Positions 27,577 through 36,072 of a DNA stretch of 64,000 nucleotides are shown here, piece after piece. Under the pieces are notes generated by a model. The model searched no databases. It had not been told where the DNA came from and saw nothing but the letters and a program-made list of their open reading frames with translations. Where the stretch lies: positions 2,294,001 through 2,358,000 of the forward strand of contig NZ_CP059399.1 of the NCBI RefSeq assembly GCF_013744875.1. The letters are read 5' to 3'. Position 1 is the first letter of the stretch. The number at the start of each line of letters is the position of its first letter. The position numbers and the translations under genes were made by a program. Source of the DNA: Nocardia huaxiensis. Its GTDB lineage: Bacteria; Actinomycetota; Actinomycetes; Mycobacteriales; Mycobacteriaceae.

Positions 27577-28361
27577 CCGCACCGGATTCCAACGGCGACG
27601 GCCCTGCCGACGCTGCCGCCGACTCCGCCCGCCTGTCCGAGGCACTCGCCAGGGCGGTCCGCATGAGCGAGACGCTCGCGGACACCGCCCGCATGACCGA
27701 GGCGTTGGGCGAGGCCGTCGACGTCATGGACCGCCTGTGGAACTTCGGCGGCTGGGAGGTGACGCAGACGCACGACTCGCTGCGCCCGTACCTCCTCGAG
27801 GAAACCTACGAGCTGCTCGACGCCATCCAGGCCGCCGACGCCGGCACCATCCGCGAGGAACTCGGCGACCTCCTCCTGCAGGTCCTCTTCCACTCCCGAA
27901 TAGCCGAGGCCGCAGGCGAATTCACCGTCGCCGACGTAGCAGCCACCCTGGTCGGCAAACTGGTGCACCGCAGCCCCCACCTGCTCGACGACTCCATCGG
28001 CGTGGACGCCACCCCCGAGGAAAAAATCGCCGCCCAGGAACGCGCCTGGGAGGAACGGAAAACCACCGAGAAGGCCCGCCGCTCCTGCCTCGACGGCATA
28101 GCCCTGGCCCAACCAGCCCTGGCCCTCGCCGAAAAAATCCGTTCCCGCAGCGCCCAAGCGGGCCTCCCCGAAGACCTTGTCCCCGAAGACCTTCGAGTAG
28201 TCCACCTGGGCGGCCCCGGCAGCGCCGAGGAACGCCTCCGCAAAGCCACCCTCACCTTCGCCGCCACCATCCGCGCCGCCGAAGACGCCGCCGAATCCGA
28301 CCGCGGCGCCCGCCTCCCCCTGACCCCCGCCGACTGGCGGCACTACTGGAAGCACGCGTAG
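27573..28361 (+). CDS. mazG: Nucleoside triphosphate pyrophosphohydrolase MazG
   Basis: A 262-residue all-alpha NTP-PPase that hydrolyses (d)NTPs, probably cleaning damaged nucleotides. The metal site is present: LEETYELLD (E-E-x-x-E) and [10 protein letters not shown]. The segment before it reads [14 protein letters not shown] where many MazG proteins have CPWDxxQTH, so the usual Cys-Pro-Trp-Asp is changed. The C-terminal part (about 130-260) is the second, more divergent MazG repeat. It is translationally coupled to mfd, as in mycobacteria (Rv1020-Rv1021). Confidence 0.9.
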   Translation: MTAPDSNGDGPADAAADSARLSEALARAVRMSETLADTARMTEALGEAVDVMDRLWNFGGWEVTQTHDSLRPYLLEETYELLDAIQAADAGTIREELGDLLLQVLFHSRIAEAAGEFTVADVAATLVGKLVHRSPHLLDDSIGVDATPEEKIAAQERAWEERKTTEKARRSCLDGIALAQPALALAEKIRSRSAQAGLPEDLVPEDLRVVHLGGPGSAEERLRKATLTFAATIRAAEDAAESDRGARLPLTPADWRHYWKHA

Positions 28362-28786
28362 CCGGGCGCCGACCGCATTTCGCAGCCAACTCCGGTCGGA
28401 ATTGCCGTAACAGCCGTGCCGTTCGCACGCGGCGCGGCGCAGACATCGCATGCACCGGCCAGGCGTGTCACCAGGGGTCCAGCACCCGTCAGGGACCGGC
28501 CGCCCGTCATCCCGGCGTGTTCTTGGCCGGGATCCACCCTGTCCACGCAATATGTCAGGTGTGGATTCCGGCTAAACGCATGCCGGAATGACGGGGCGGG
28601 GTACACGGAGAACTTCCGATCAGGCGCTCGAGAGTCGATTGGCCGCGCTTGATATCGCATCGGTGTCACAGGATTCGGTACCTTCGGCGGCGGGCTTGTC
28701 AATCCTTTTCGGAGTGTTCCGTCGGCGACACGATGGGGAATCGTTCCCGGTGCTCTCGGCTCGGCGGTGATCCTAGGATCGCGTGG
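28362..28786. other. 425-bp gene-free gap with a family A repeat
   Basis: No coding sequence is convincing here. The stretch contains the palindromic repeat at 28506-28592. The final 150 bp before the HEAT-repeat gene should hold its promoter, but no clear -35/-10 pair stands out. This is where the conserved mfd-mazG block stops and accessory genes begin. Confidence 0.6.
28506..28592. repeat. 87-bp intergenic palindrome, family A copy 2
   Basis: The outer arms start GTCATCCCGGCGTG and end ATGCCGGAATGAC. The inner pair is TTGGCCGGGATCCAC and GTGGATTCCGGCTAA. Arms match copy 1 at 3286-3373 with several compensating or single changes, while the loop sequence differs. Keeping the stem while the loop changes argues that structure is selected or that copies arose by transposition. 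Confidence 0.8.
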
Positions 28787-29944
28787 ATGAGTGCGGCAGC
28801 GGGGGATTCGGATATCGGGGAGCTGCTCGAACGTCTGGCGCGTGGGGAGGATGGCTGGGCGATCAGGGCGGTGACCGAGCGGCTGGCCGTTCGGCACGAC
28901 ACGCAGGCGCGGGATGCGCTGCTCGTCGCTCTGGAACGGGGTCGTGGTGGCGTAGCGCATTGCGCGGCAGCGGCTTTGGCTCGTCACGGTGGGCGCTGGG
29001 TCGTCGGGGAGACGGTCAGATGCCTGCGAACCTCGCCGAACGCGAGCTTCGCCGCCTTCGTGCTCGGGGAGTTGCGGGCGGTGGAGGCGACGCCGGTCCT
29101 GCTGCGGCGGCTCACGGCCGAAGTCGACGAGACGACGGGTGTGGCGTGTGCCGAGGCGCTGGGCAAGATCGCGAAAGCGCATATCGGGCAACGGGAGTCG
29201 ATGACCGCTCCGCTGCTCGAGGCCGCCCGCCATCCCGCCGCGCCGGTGCGGGCGGCGGTGTTGATCGTGCTCGGTGTGATCGGTGGGCCGGAGGTGGTCG
29301 AGCCCGCGCTCGCGGCCACGGACGATTTCGATCCGCGGGTGCGGGAGCGGGCGGTGCGGGTGCTCGCACGGTGGGCCGATCGGCGGATGAGTGCGCGGCT
29401 GGCCGCACTGTGCGACGGCCCGTACGTCGATCAGGCGCTGATCGGTCTGCTGCGGGTGGCCGATCCACGCGTCGCGCCGACCGTGGTCGAGGTTTTCCGG
29501 ACTACGGCAGAGCGCCGCACCCTGTACCTGGCGGGTCGGGTGCTGGCCGCCTGCGGTGCCCCGTTCTACTACCACGGAACGGATCCGGTGCGGCGGCGGA
29601 TTCTGGTGTGGGTGCGCGGGCAGTGCGGCAGCGCCCGCGATCGGTGGTGGCTGGAGCAGCAATTGCTGGTGTCGGACAGCACGATTCGGGCGCGGGCCGC
29701 GGAAGCCCTCGGTCTGCTCGGGCTCGCCGCCGAGCCGGTGTATCCGCTGCTGGCGGATCGCAGTCCGGTGGTGCGCGCGTATGCCGCGACCGCGCTCGGG
29801 CGGGCGGGCCGTCCCGCCGCTGCCGCGGTATTGCGTGCGAACCGATCCGATCCCGACCGGCAGGTTCGAGCGGCCGTGGCGGCGGCCCTGGCGGCCCTGT
29901 CCGAATCGGCGAAAGAGTCCGAATCAGTGAAAGAGTCCGAATAG
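28787..29944 (+). CDS. HEAT-repeat protein
   Basis: A 385-residue protein built of helical pairs. Repeats are visible as LLERLARGEDGWAIRAVTER, then ARHPAAPVRAAVLIVLGVIG, DDFDPRVRERAVRVLARW, VSDSTIRARAAEALGLLGL, and DRSPVVRAYAATALGRAG, typical of HEAT/PBS-lyase-like scaffolds. No catalytic motif or signal peptide is seen. Such proteins bind other proteins; the partner is unknown. The C-terminal tail has a short duplicated ESxKESE unit. The ATG at 28787 is chosen, the repeats starting soon after. The gene at 29987 follows on the same strand after 42 bp. Confidence 0.8.
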   Translation: MSAAAGDSDIGELLERLARGEDGWAIRAVTERLAVRHDTQARDALLVALERGRGGVAHCAAAALARHGGRWVVGETVRCLRTSPNASFAAFVLGELRAVEATPVLLRRLTAEVDETTGVACAEALGKIAKAHIGQRESMTAPLLEAARHPAAPVRAAVLIVLGVIGGPEVVEPALAATDDFDPRVRERAVRVLARWADRRMSARLAALCDGPYVDQALIGLLRVADPRVAPTVVEVFRTTAERRTLYLAGRVLAACGAPFYYHGTDPVRRRILVWVRGQCGSARDRWWLEQQLLVSDSTIRARAAEALGLLGLAAEPVYPLLADRSPVVRAYAATALGRAGRPAAAAVLRANRSDPDRQVRAAVAAALAALSESAKESESVKESE

Positions 29945-29986
29945 CGGCAGTGTTGCGATGGCGCGGATTGGGCTACCGTCACAGGG

Positions 29987-30955
29987 GTGCAAGACGCAGG
30001 GCGCGAGGCGAGGACCGAGTACTACCCGTCGAAGGCGGGGGCTTTCGGGGCGCTAGCGTTCTGCCTACTGATGGCGGTGGTGCCCGCCTTTCTGGTGTTC
30101 GATGGCGGTGAGGCGCTCGGGTGGCGGGTGCTGGGGGCATTTGCCATGCTGCTCTTCGGGATCGGTGTGATCGCCATGGTCGACGAGCTGTTGCGGCCGC
30201 GGGCGACGTTGATCATGACCGATCAGGGGTTCACCTATCTGGGATATCCGCATATCGCGTGGTCCGAGGTGGAGCGGGTGCGCACCCGGATCGGCCGACT
30301 ACGCGGGCGCGGTGGTGAGGAGCGGTTCGCGGAAGTGGTGCTGCGCAATCCGGGGGAGTTCCGTTCCCGGGTGGAGGCTTTGGGGGACGTGCGGGCGCGG
30401 CGGGCGGTGGATCGGCCGCTGTACATCGTGCCGGAGCGATTGACGGTGCCGGTGCCCGCGGTGGTGGAGGCCATGGGGCGGCATTGCCCGGCGCTGCTGA
30501 TCAGCTCGGGTGACAGCATCGATTCGGTTCCGGTGCAACGGCATTCGCCCGATCAGGCCATGGTGGAGACGGCGTTGACGGCCGCGCTCACCGATATCCT
30601 GCCCGCCGGATGGCAATTCGCGGTCATGTGGTTCGCGCTCATAGGCGATGACGGGCACGCCGGCCTGCAGGTGCAGTCGGCCGACGAGACGGTCGATGAT
30701 CTGACCCCGTCGGAGGAGATCCTCACCCTGCTCAACCGCTACAAGGACATCTGCTACGACCGGATGACCGGCACCTGGCTGAGCGGAACCATCGCGGTGA
30801 AAGCCGGTGTGGACAAGGCGAAATTCGACACCTCCCGCACCGAGGTCCCGGATTGGCTGCCCATGCCCGATGCCGACGAATGCCGTCGCGAGCTGAACGC
30901 CTATCCGCGCGCGGGCGACGAGATCCCGGATTGGATGCGGGCGCGCATCTCCTGA
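29987..30955 (+). CDS. Membrane protein with PH-like and YezG/immunity-like regions
   Basis: A 322-residue protein from a GTG. Two membrane helices (about 20-40 and 46-64) are followed by a PH-like beta segment (TLIMTDQGFTYLGYPHIAWSEV...VVLRNPGEF, about 75-165). The C-terminal 120 residues (AGWQFAVMWFALIGDDGHAG ... WLPMPDADECRRELNAYPR ... IPDWMRARI) resemble the actinobacterial YezG-like immunity group, with the end pattern Glu-Leu-x-x-Tyr-Pro-Arg ... Ile-Pro-x-Trp. The combination suggests a membrane-tethered immunity or sensing protein, but this is inference. No toxin gene is adjacent. Confidence 0.55.
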   Translation: MQDAGREARTEYYPSKAGAFGALAFCLLMAVVPAFLVFDGGEALGWRVLGAFAMLLFGIGVIAMVDELLRPRATLIMTDQGFTYLGYPHIAWSEVERVRTRIGRLRGRGGEERFAEVVLRNPGEFRSRVEALGDVRARRAVDRPLYIVPERLTVPVPAVVEAMGRHCPALLISSGDSIDSVPVQRHSPDQAMVETALTAALTDILPAGWQFAVMWFALIGDDGHAGLQVQSADETVDDLTPSEEILTLLNRYKDICYDRMTGTWLSGTIAVKAGVDKAKFDTSRTEVPDWLPMPDADECRRELNAYPRAGDEIPDWMRARIS

Positions 30956-30969
30956 TCCTCCCCGCGAGC

Positions 30970-31007
30970 CCGGGCAGCGCCCACGAGGCCGGGCAGCGCC
31001 CACGAGG
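30970..31007. repeat. Tandem 19-bp direct repeat before a lipoprotein gene
   Basis: CCGGGCAGCGCCCACGAGG occurs at 30970-30988 and again at 30989-31007, and a third partial copy (CCGGGCATGGCGCC) begins at 31008. It ends about 60 bp before the lipoprotein start. It could be a slipped-strand repeat or a binding array. Confidence 0.75.
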
Positions 31008-31067
31008 CCGGGCATGGCGCCCCCGCCGCCCGCTATGCTTCTGCTGATTTCGGCTCGAGGAGGACCA

Positions 31068-31772
31068 ATGCGGGGGCGAAGAGTCGCCATGTGCCTGGCT
31101 CTGCTGTTTCTGGTGACGGGGTGTGGCAAGGTCATCAGCGGTACGGCCACACCGGATCCGGCCGTCGCCAAGCTGCCGAGGCTGACCCCCGACAAGATCT
31201 CCGATGTCATGCTCACTCCCGACGAGGTCGGAAAGATCGTCGCCGCAACGGGTTTGACGCAGAAGTTCGAGAACACGGTGCCGACCAAACCGAACTTCAC
31301 CTACAACCCGGCCGAGTGCGCGCCCATGATGTACACCGGCGATCTGGACACCTACGGCGAGAAGTGGACCGGCTACCGGCTGCGTTCGCTGCAGGAGCCC
31401 GGCGACGACTACAAGCACGCGATCTATCAGACGGTCACCACCTTCCACAGCTTCCTGACCGCCGAGGCCCTGGTGAACCAGTACCGCGCCGTCCTGAACA
31501 AGTGCGATGGCAAGGAGGTCACCAACACCCCCAAGGACGCCGACGGCAAGAAGAGCGTGCTGCGGGTGACGGCGGTGCCGCACAATTCGGATCCCGCGGC
31601 GCTGTCGGTGGATTGGACCAACTCCTCCGACGGCAGCACCTGGGTCTGCTCGGACACGATTCGCACCCAGGGCAATGTGGTCATCGAGGTCTCGAGTTGC
31701 TCGTACGCGGATGCCCGCACCTCCGCGGTGATCGCGGACAAGATCGCGGCGAAGATCAAGCAGCGGCAGTGA
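31068..31772 (+). CDS. PknH-sensor-like lipoprotein
   Basis: A 234-residue secreted lipoprotein. The signal peptide (MRGRRVAMCLALLFLVTGCG) ends in lipobox LVTGC with Cys19 as the lipid site. The mature part (about 35-230) follows the PknH-like extracellular sensor pattern, with paired Cys (AECAPMMY, LNKCDGK, WVCSDTI, SSCSYAD) and long alternating strands and helices, as in LppH/LprH-type mycobacterial proteins. Ligand unknown. GAGGAGGACCA gives a strong ribosome binding site. A very strong hairpin follows the stop. Confidence 0.82.
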   Translation: MRGRRVAMCLALLFLVTGCGKVISGTATPDPAVAKLPRLTPDKISDVMLTPDEVGKIVAATGLTQKFENTVPTKPNFTYNPAECAPMMYTGDLDTYGEKWTGYRLRSLQEPGDDYKHAIYQTVTTFHSFLTAEALVNQYRAVLNKCDGKEVTNTPKDADGKKSVLRVTAVPHNSDPAALSVDWTNSSDGSTWVCSDTIRTQGNVVIEVSSCSYADARTSAVIADKIAAKIKQRQ

Positions 31773-31804
31773 CCGGCAGATGGCAGTGACAGGTGAACGG
31801 CAAC

Positions 31805-31847
31805 GGGCGCTGTCGCATCGGAATTCCTTGCCGATGCGACAGCGCCC
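31805..31847. terminator. 17-bp perfect-stem bidirectional terminator
   Basis: GGGCGCTGTCGCATCGG (31805-31821) and its exact reverse complement (31831-31847) flank a 9-base loop. It lies between the convergent lipoprotein and terD genes, 33 bp after one stop and 24 bp after the other. Confidence 0.85.
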
Positions 31848-31870
31848 GCGGCGTATCACCGTTCGATGAG

Positions 31871-32446
31871 CTACACGTTGACGCCGTAGTCGCGAGCGAT
31901 GCCCGCCAGGCCGGAGGCGTACCCCTGGCCGATGGCGCGGAACTTCCACTCGTTGCCGTGCCGGTACAGCTCGCCGAAGACCATGGCGGTCTCGGTCGAG
32001 GCGTCCTCGGTGAGGTCGAAGCGCGCCAGCTCGGAACCGGTCACGGCGTCCACGACGCGGATGTACGCGTTGCGGACCTGACCGAAGGACTGACGGCGAT
32101 TCTCGGCATCGTGGATGGACACCGGGAAGAAGATGTTGGTGATCGTCGGCGGCATGGCCCCCAGATCGACATTGATCACCTCGTCGTCACCTTCGCCGGA
32201 CCCGTCCAGGTTGTCACCGGTGTGTTCGATGGTGCCTTCCGGCGAACGCAGATTGTTGTAGAACACGAAATGCGCGTCCGACAGCACCCGCATATTGGAC
32301 CCGCAGACCAGCGCGCTCGCGTCCAGGTCGTAATCCGCGCCGGTGGTGGTGCGGACGTCCCAGCCGAGGCCGACGGCGACCTTGCTCAGGTTCGGGGCCT
32401 GCTTGGACAGCGAAACATTTCCGCCCTTGGCCAGGCTGACGCTCAT
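31871..32446 (-). CDS. TerD-family protein
   Basis: A 191-residue TerD/stress-response domain protein, full length. Marks: N-terminal VSLAKGGNVSLSK, GLGWDVR, the Ca-binding-type DYDLDASALV, FYNNLRSPEGTIEHTGDNLDG with GEGDDEVINVDL, and a terminal GEWKFRAIGQGY-like strand (NEWKFRAIGQGYASGL). TerD proteins bind calcium and act in tellurite, phage or envelope stress responses with other ter genes. Here it stands alone, as many actinobacterial copies do. GAAGGAGATC precedes the ATG at 32446. Confidence 0.93.
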   Translation of the reverse strand: MSVSLAKGGNVSLSKQAPNLSKVAVGLGWDVRTTTGADYDLDASALVCGSNMRVLSDAHFVFYNNLRSPEGTIEHTGDNLDGSGEGDDEVINVDLGAMPPTITNIFFPVSIHDAENRRQSFGQVRNAYIRVVDAVTGSELARFDLTEDASTETAMVFGELYRHGNEWKFRAIGQGYASGLAGIARDYGVNV

Positions 32447-32607
32447 GATCTCCTTCCCCGCGACGTCTTCACGCCGCATCCCCTCCAGATTATGGTCGAT
32501 TCGGGCGCTCGGTGGGCGCGTTCAAATTCGGTTGGGGCCGTAAGTACCACGGCATATGTCCGAAATGTCCGAATCATGGTCGGTCGGTGAGACGGTACCC
32601 CGGAAAC

Positions 32608-33093
32608 TCAGTTCCGTTCCGCCGCCATTGCTTTCAGCGTCGCCACCCGTGATTCCAGGTAGCGCAGCTCAGTGGGATCCAGCACAGTGCGCCGGATGCC
32701 CCCGGCCACCGCGAACGCCGACTGCCGATGATCGTCGATGGCCTCCACCTCGATCGCCACGGCCACATAATCGTCGGCCCCCGGCATGGGGTCCGCGATC
32801 ACCCGGGCCTTGCCGCGCGCGCACAGCGCCACATTGCCGCCGCCCAGAATCAGCAGGGCGATATCGGGCCGCTGCCGCAGCCGGGCAAGCGATCCGCGAT
32901 CCGACTTGAGGCTGAGCAGAATTCGTCTGTCTCCGGCGCGTACGGGCCAGGAAACGGGGATCGCATGCGGTGCCGGATCAGTGGTGACCAGGACTGCGAT
33001 CGTATCCAGCGGCCATTCCGGCAGGACGGTGAGTTCGGGGTGGTCGGGCTCCTGCGTCGAGGGCTCCTGACGTTCCCGCGCTTCGGCTACCAT
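32608..33093 (-). CDS. PPOX/split-barrel flavin-binding-like protein
   Basis: A 161-residue protein of the pyridoxamine 5'-phosphate oxidase-like split-barrel fold. It has an N-terminal strand TIAVLVTTDPAPHAIPVSWP, then DRRILLSLKSDRGSLARLRQRPDIALLIL, and a GKARVIAD strand. This is the order of F420/FMN-binding nitroreductase-like or general-stress flavoproteins. GAGGTGACGCAG places the ATG at 33093; a GTG at 33102 would be too close to the site. Substrate and cofactor are not determined. It is divergent from the Stealth gene. Confidence 0.75.
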   Translation of the reverse strand: MVAEARERQEPSTQEPDHPELTVLPEWPLDTIAVLVTTDPAPHAIPVSWPVRAGDRRILLSLKSDRGSLARLRQRPDIALLILGGGNVALCARGKARVIADPMPGADDYVAVAIEVEAIDDHRQSAFAVAGGIRRTVLDPTELRYLESRVATLKAMAAERN

Positions 33094-33484
33094 CTGCGTC
33101 ACCTCACGATCGGGTACTACACAGCGGGCTGGACTGTGTTGCCATGAAGTGTATGCCGTTGCGGCCGTGGCGCGCTGGGGACGGAAATCGGCCGCCCGGA
33201 ACGCCGTGATCGGCCCACTTGCCGGTTACGGTTGCGAAAACACGCGCGGACCTGCGGGTGAACCGATTGACGAGAAGCGGTTACGGCCTCATCATTCGTT
33301 ACAGTCCCTCGTCCAATCGAGGTCGTGCGAGTAACCGGCCGATGACCGTCCGGTGAAGATCGTCCGCTGCCTTCCGCGGCGTCGACGTATGCGCACAAAC
33401 AAGTTTCGCGGCATTGCCGGGGCGAGGTCGCGCCGGCGCGGTGATCAGACGTGAGGTGAGAACGCGAAGAGAGCGGAGAAAACG
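33094..33484. other. 391-bp gene-free divergent gap
   Basis: Located between the PPOX-fold gene and the Stealth gene. I see no coding sequence, RNA gene, or convincing palindrome. Part of it is less GC-rich than its surroundings, which suits promoters of both divergent genes. Confidence 0.5.
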
Positions 33485-34909
33485 GTGACGGTTGGGGGCT
33501 CTACGGTGGCGAATCTGGTGGTGTCGGCGGCGGTGCTGGACGATCTCCGGTATCTGCGGGGTGAGATGACGGCGGCGGAGGTGCCGTATCTGCTGGTCCG
33601 GGATGCGTCGCACCGGCTGGTGCTGGCGGTGGACAGTGCGTACAGCGTCCCGTTACGCCGGGTGCTGGGCGCGGCCATGGTGGCGGGGTTCATCTGTAAC
33701 GAGAAGCAGCACAATGTGTTCCGGCTCGGCAGAGACCTGGACCCGGCGCACCACGTGGACATCGAGGTGTGGGAGTTCCACGGCGACACCGTGGAGTGCC
33801 CCCGCCCGAACGCGCTGACCCGCAATGTGTTCGACCTCGGCGACGTGGAGTTCACGACCGTCCTGCTGTTCGACGCCAGCTGGCCCACGCTGGACGGCAT
33901 GTTCGCCCCCCACCCCACCGATGTCGGCTTCGACATCGACATCGTGTTCTCCTGGGTGGACGGCTCCGACCCCGAATTCCGCGCTCGCCGTGCGGGAATG
34001 CTCGCGCAGGTGGTGGTCGGCGAGGGCGACGACGCGGACGCGCGCATCCGCCAGATCGACGAACTGCGCTACGCGCTGCGCTCGGTGCACAAGAACGCAC
34101 CCTGGATCCGGCGCATCTTCATCTGCACCGACTCGCGCATCCCCGACTGGCTGGCCGAGGACCCGAAGGTCACGATTGTCCGTGCGGTGGACCATTTCTC
34201 GGATGTCAGCGCGCTGCCGGTGTTCAATTCACACGCCATCGAATGCCGGCTCCAGCACATCGACGGCCTGTCCGAGCACTTCCTGTACTCCAATGACGAC
34301 ATGTTCTTCGCCCGCCCGGTGCGCCCGTCCATGTTCTTCACCCCCGCCGGCATCAGCCGCTTCATCGAGGCGGGCACCCGCATCGGCCCGGGCGGAAACA
34401 ACGAGCGCCGCAGCGGATTCGAGAACGCCGCCCGGATGAACCGCCGCCTGCTGGCCGAACGCTTCGGACACGTGATCATCCGGCATCTGGAACACACGCC
34501 GGTTCCTTTGCGCCGCAGTGTATTGCAGGAGATGGAGGCGGCCTTCCCGGAGGACTTCGCGCGCACCAGTGCGAGCCGATTCCGTTCCGCGACAGACATT
34601 TCGGTGACGAACTCGCTCTACCACTACTACGCCTTGCTCACCGGCCGCGCCGTCCCGCAGGAGGCGGCCAAGATGCGCTACGTGGACACGACGATGTACA
34701 CCGGACTGGCCTTGCTGGACGGTTTGGAGAAGCGCCGCAATGTCGACTTCTTCTGCCTCAATGACGGCAGTTTCCCGGAGGTCCCGGAGACCGACCGGGT
34801 GCGCGCCGTGTCGCAGTTCCTCGACACCTACTTCCCGGAACCCGCGCCCTGGGAGAAGCCGGACACCATCGCCGGCTCGATCACCGCCTACGAGTCAGGA
34901 GCAGCGTAG
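33485..34909 (+). CDS. Stealth family sugar-phosphotransferase
   Basis: A 474-residue enzyme with all four Stealth conserved regions. CR1 is FDIDIVFSWVDGSD (about 149-162). CR2 begins ELRYALRSVHKNAPWIRRIF near 193 and runs to YSNDDMFF. CR3 includes HTPVPLRRSVLQEM and SVTNSLYHYYALLTG. CR4 is near FFCLNDGSF. The family transfers sugar-1-phosphates in capsule synthesis of pathogens (for example N-acetylmannosamine-1-phosphate polymerases). The N-terminal 145 residues are an extra domain before CR1. No other polysaccharide genes flank it. Confidence 0.9.
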   Translation: MTVGGSTVANLVVSAAVLDDLRYLRGEMTAAEVPYLLVRDASHRLVLAVDSAYSVPLRRVLGAAMVAGFICNEKQHNVFRLGRDLDPAHHVDIEVWEFHGDTVECPRPNALTRNVFDLGDVEFTTVLLFDASWPTLDGMFAPHPTDVGFDIDIVFSWVDGSDPEFRARRAGMLAQVVVGEGDDADARIRQIDELRYALRSVHKNAPWIRRIFICTDSRIPDWLAEDPKVTIVRAVDHFSDVSALPVFNSHAIECRLQHIDGLSEHFLYSNDDMFFARPVRPSMFFTPAGISRFIEAGTRIGPGGNNERRSGFENAARMNRRLLAERFGHVIIRHLEHTPVPLRRSVLQEMEAAFPEDFARTSASRFRSATDISVTNSLYHYYALLTGRAVPQEAAKMRYVDTTMYTGLALLDGLEKRRNVDFFCLNDGSFPEVPETDRVRAVSQFLDTYFPEPAPWEKPDTIAGSITAYESGAA

Positions 34910-34972
34910 CCGAAGCGTTTGCCGCACAACTGAATCCGATGCCGGTTCGCCGCGGATCACGCCGCGGGAGGA

Positions 34973-35932
34973 TCAGCCCACCGTTTCCGTTTCGCCGTCC
35001 GCTTGGGGGGCTGTGGCGCGGCGGCGAAGGACGTGTGGGATGCGGCTCGCAGGGGGTATGACGATGCCCGCTGCCGCGAGGCGGTCGGCCGCTTCGACCG
35101 GCGACGCCGGTTGGCCGACCGTCGGACCCGCGCCGATGGGGACGATGGAGTGCACGACCGTGTCCGGATACACGTGCACGTAGTTGAACGCCTGCGCGCC
35201 GTCCCGGCCGCGCTGGCCGCCCTCCTCGACCGCCATGTCCTGCGTGTAGCAGGTGGCCGAGGCGACCGACACCGGAACTCCGGCGAAGGTGGCGAAGGTG
35301 GACAGGTGCAGATGCCCGGCCAGGATGGCCACCACATCGGTGCCGTCCAGCACGTCGGCGAGCTCGCGCTGATCGCGCAGCTCCACCAGCACGGCCAGAT
35401 CCTGCACGCAGGGCACGGGCGGATGGTGCATGGCGAGCACGGTGCCGAACGGTGCGGGCTCGGCCAGCACCGAGCGCAGCCAGGCCAGCTGGGCGTCGGA
35501 GATCTCGCCCCAGTGGTGCCCCGGCACCGTGGTGTCCAGGGCGATGATGCGCAGTCCGTCGACCATGTGCACCCGGTCGAAGGGCGCACCGGAACCTGTT
35601 TCGTCCAACAGGTTTTCGCGTAGCGCGGCGCGGTCGTCGTGATTGCCCGCCACCCAGATCACGGGTGCGCCGATGCGTTCGGCCCACGGATCCACGAGTT
35701 CGCGTAGCTTGCGGTAGGCGCCCGGCTCACCGTGATCGGTGAGGTCGCCGGTGAAGACGATGGCGGTCGGGGTGATGCGGCTGGCTTCGGCCTGCCCGAG
35801 TAGGAGACGTAGCCGCTGCGTGGCATCCACCGCGCCGTAGAGGTCGGCGTCGGCGGCGATCAGGTGGGTGTCGCTGAAGTGGAACAGGACATGATCTGCC
35901 CTCGGGTGTTCGGCGACTCGCGAGATGTGCAC
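34973..35932 (-). CDS. Rv0805-like cyclic nucleotide phosphodiesterase
   Basis: A 319-residue class III metallophosphoesterase. All metal motifs are present: [26 protein letters not shown] and GHLHLS. The sequence follows M. tuberculosis Rv0805 closely from the N-terminus ([34 protein letters not shown]). The start is taken at the GTG at 35932, six bases after GGAGG; the ATG at 35938 leaves no room for the site. Rv0805 hydrolyses 2',3'- and 3',5'-cyclic nucleotides and affects the cell envelope. Convergent with the Stealth gene. Confidence 0.9.
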   Translation of the reverse strand: MHISRVAEHPRADHVLFHFSDTHLIAADADLYGAVDATQRLRLLLGQAEASRITPTAIVFTGDLTDHGEPGAYRKLRELVDPWAERIGAPVIWVAGNHDDRAALRENLLDETGSGAPFDRVHMVDGLRIIALDTTVPGHHWGEISDAQLAWLRSVLAEPAPFGTVLAMHHPPVPCVQDLAVLVELRDQRELADVLDGTDVVAILAGHLHLSTFATFAGVPVSVASATCYTQDMAVEEGGQRGRDGAQAFNYVHVYPDTVVHSIVPIGAGPTVGQPASPVEAADRLAAAGIVIPPASRIPHVLRRRATAPQADGETETVG

Positions 35933-36072
35933 GGACATCCTCCCCGGCGTGTGGTTGGTGCGCCCTTGGACCTTCTGCCGATTCCGTCGCAAGAATAGGC
36001 GAGGTTGTTAATTTCAGCGTGCCCGGCTCCAGTGACGACATGCTTGCGGGAAGGTGAGATTTGCGTGTCGGC

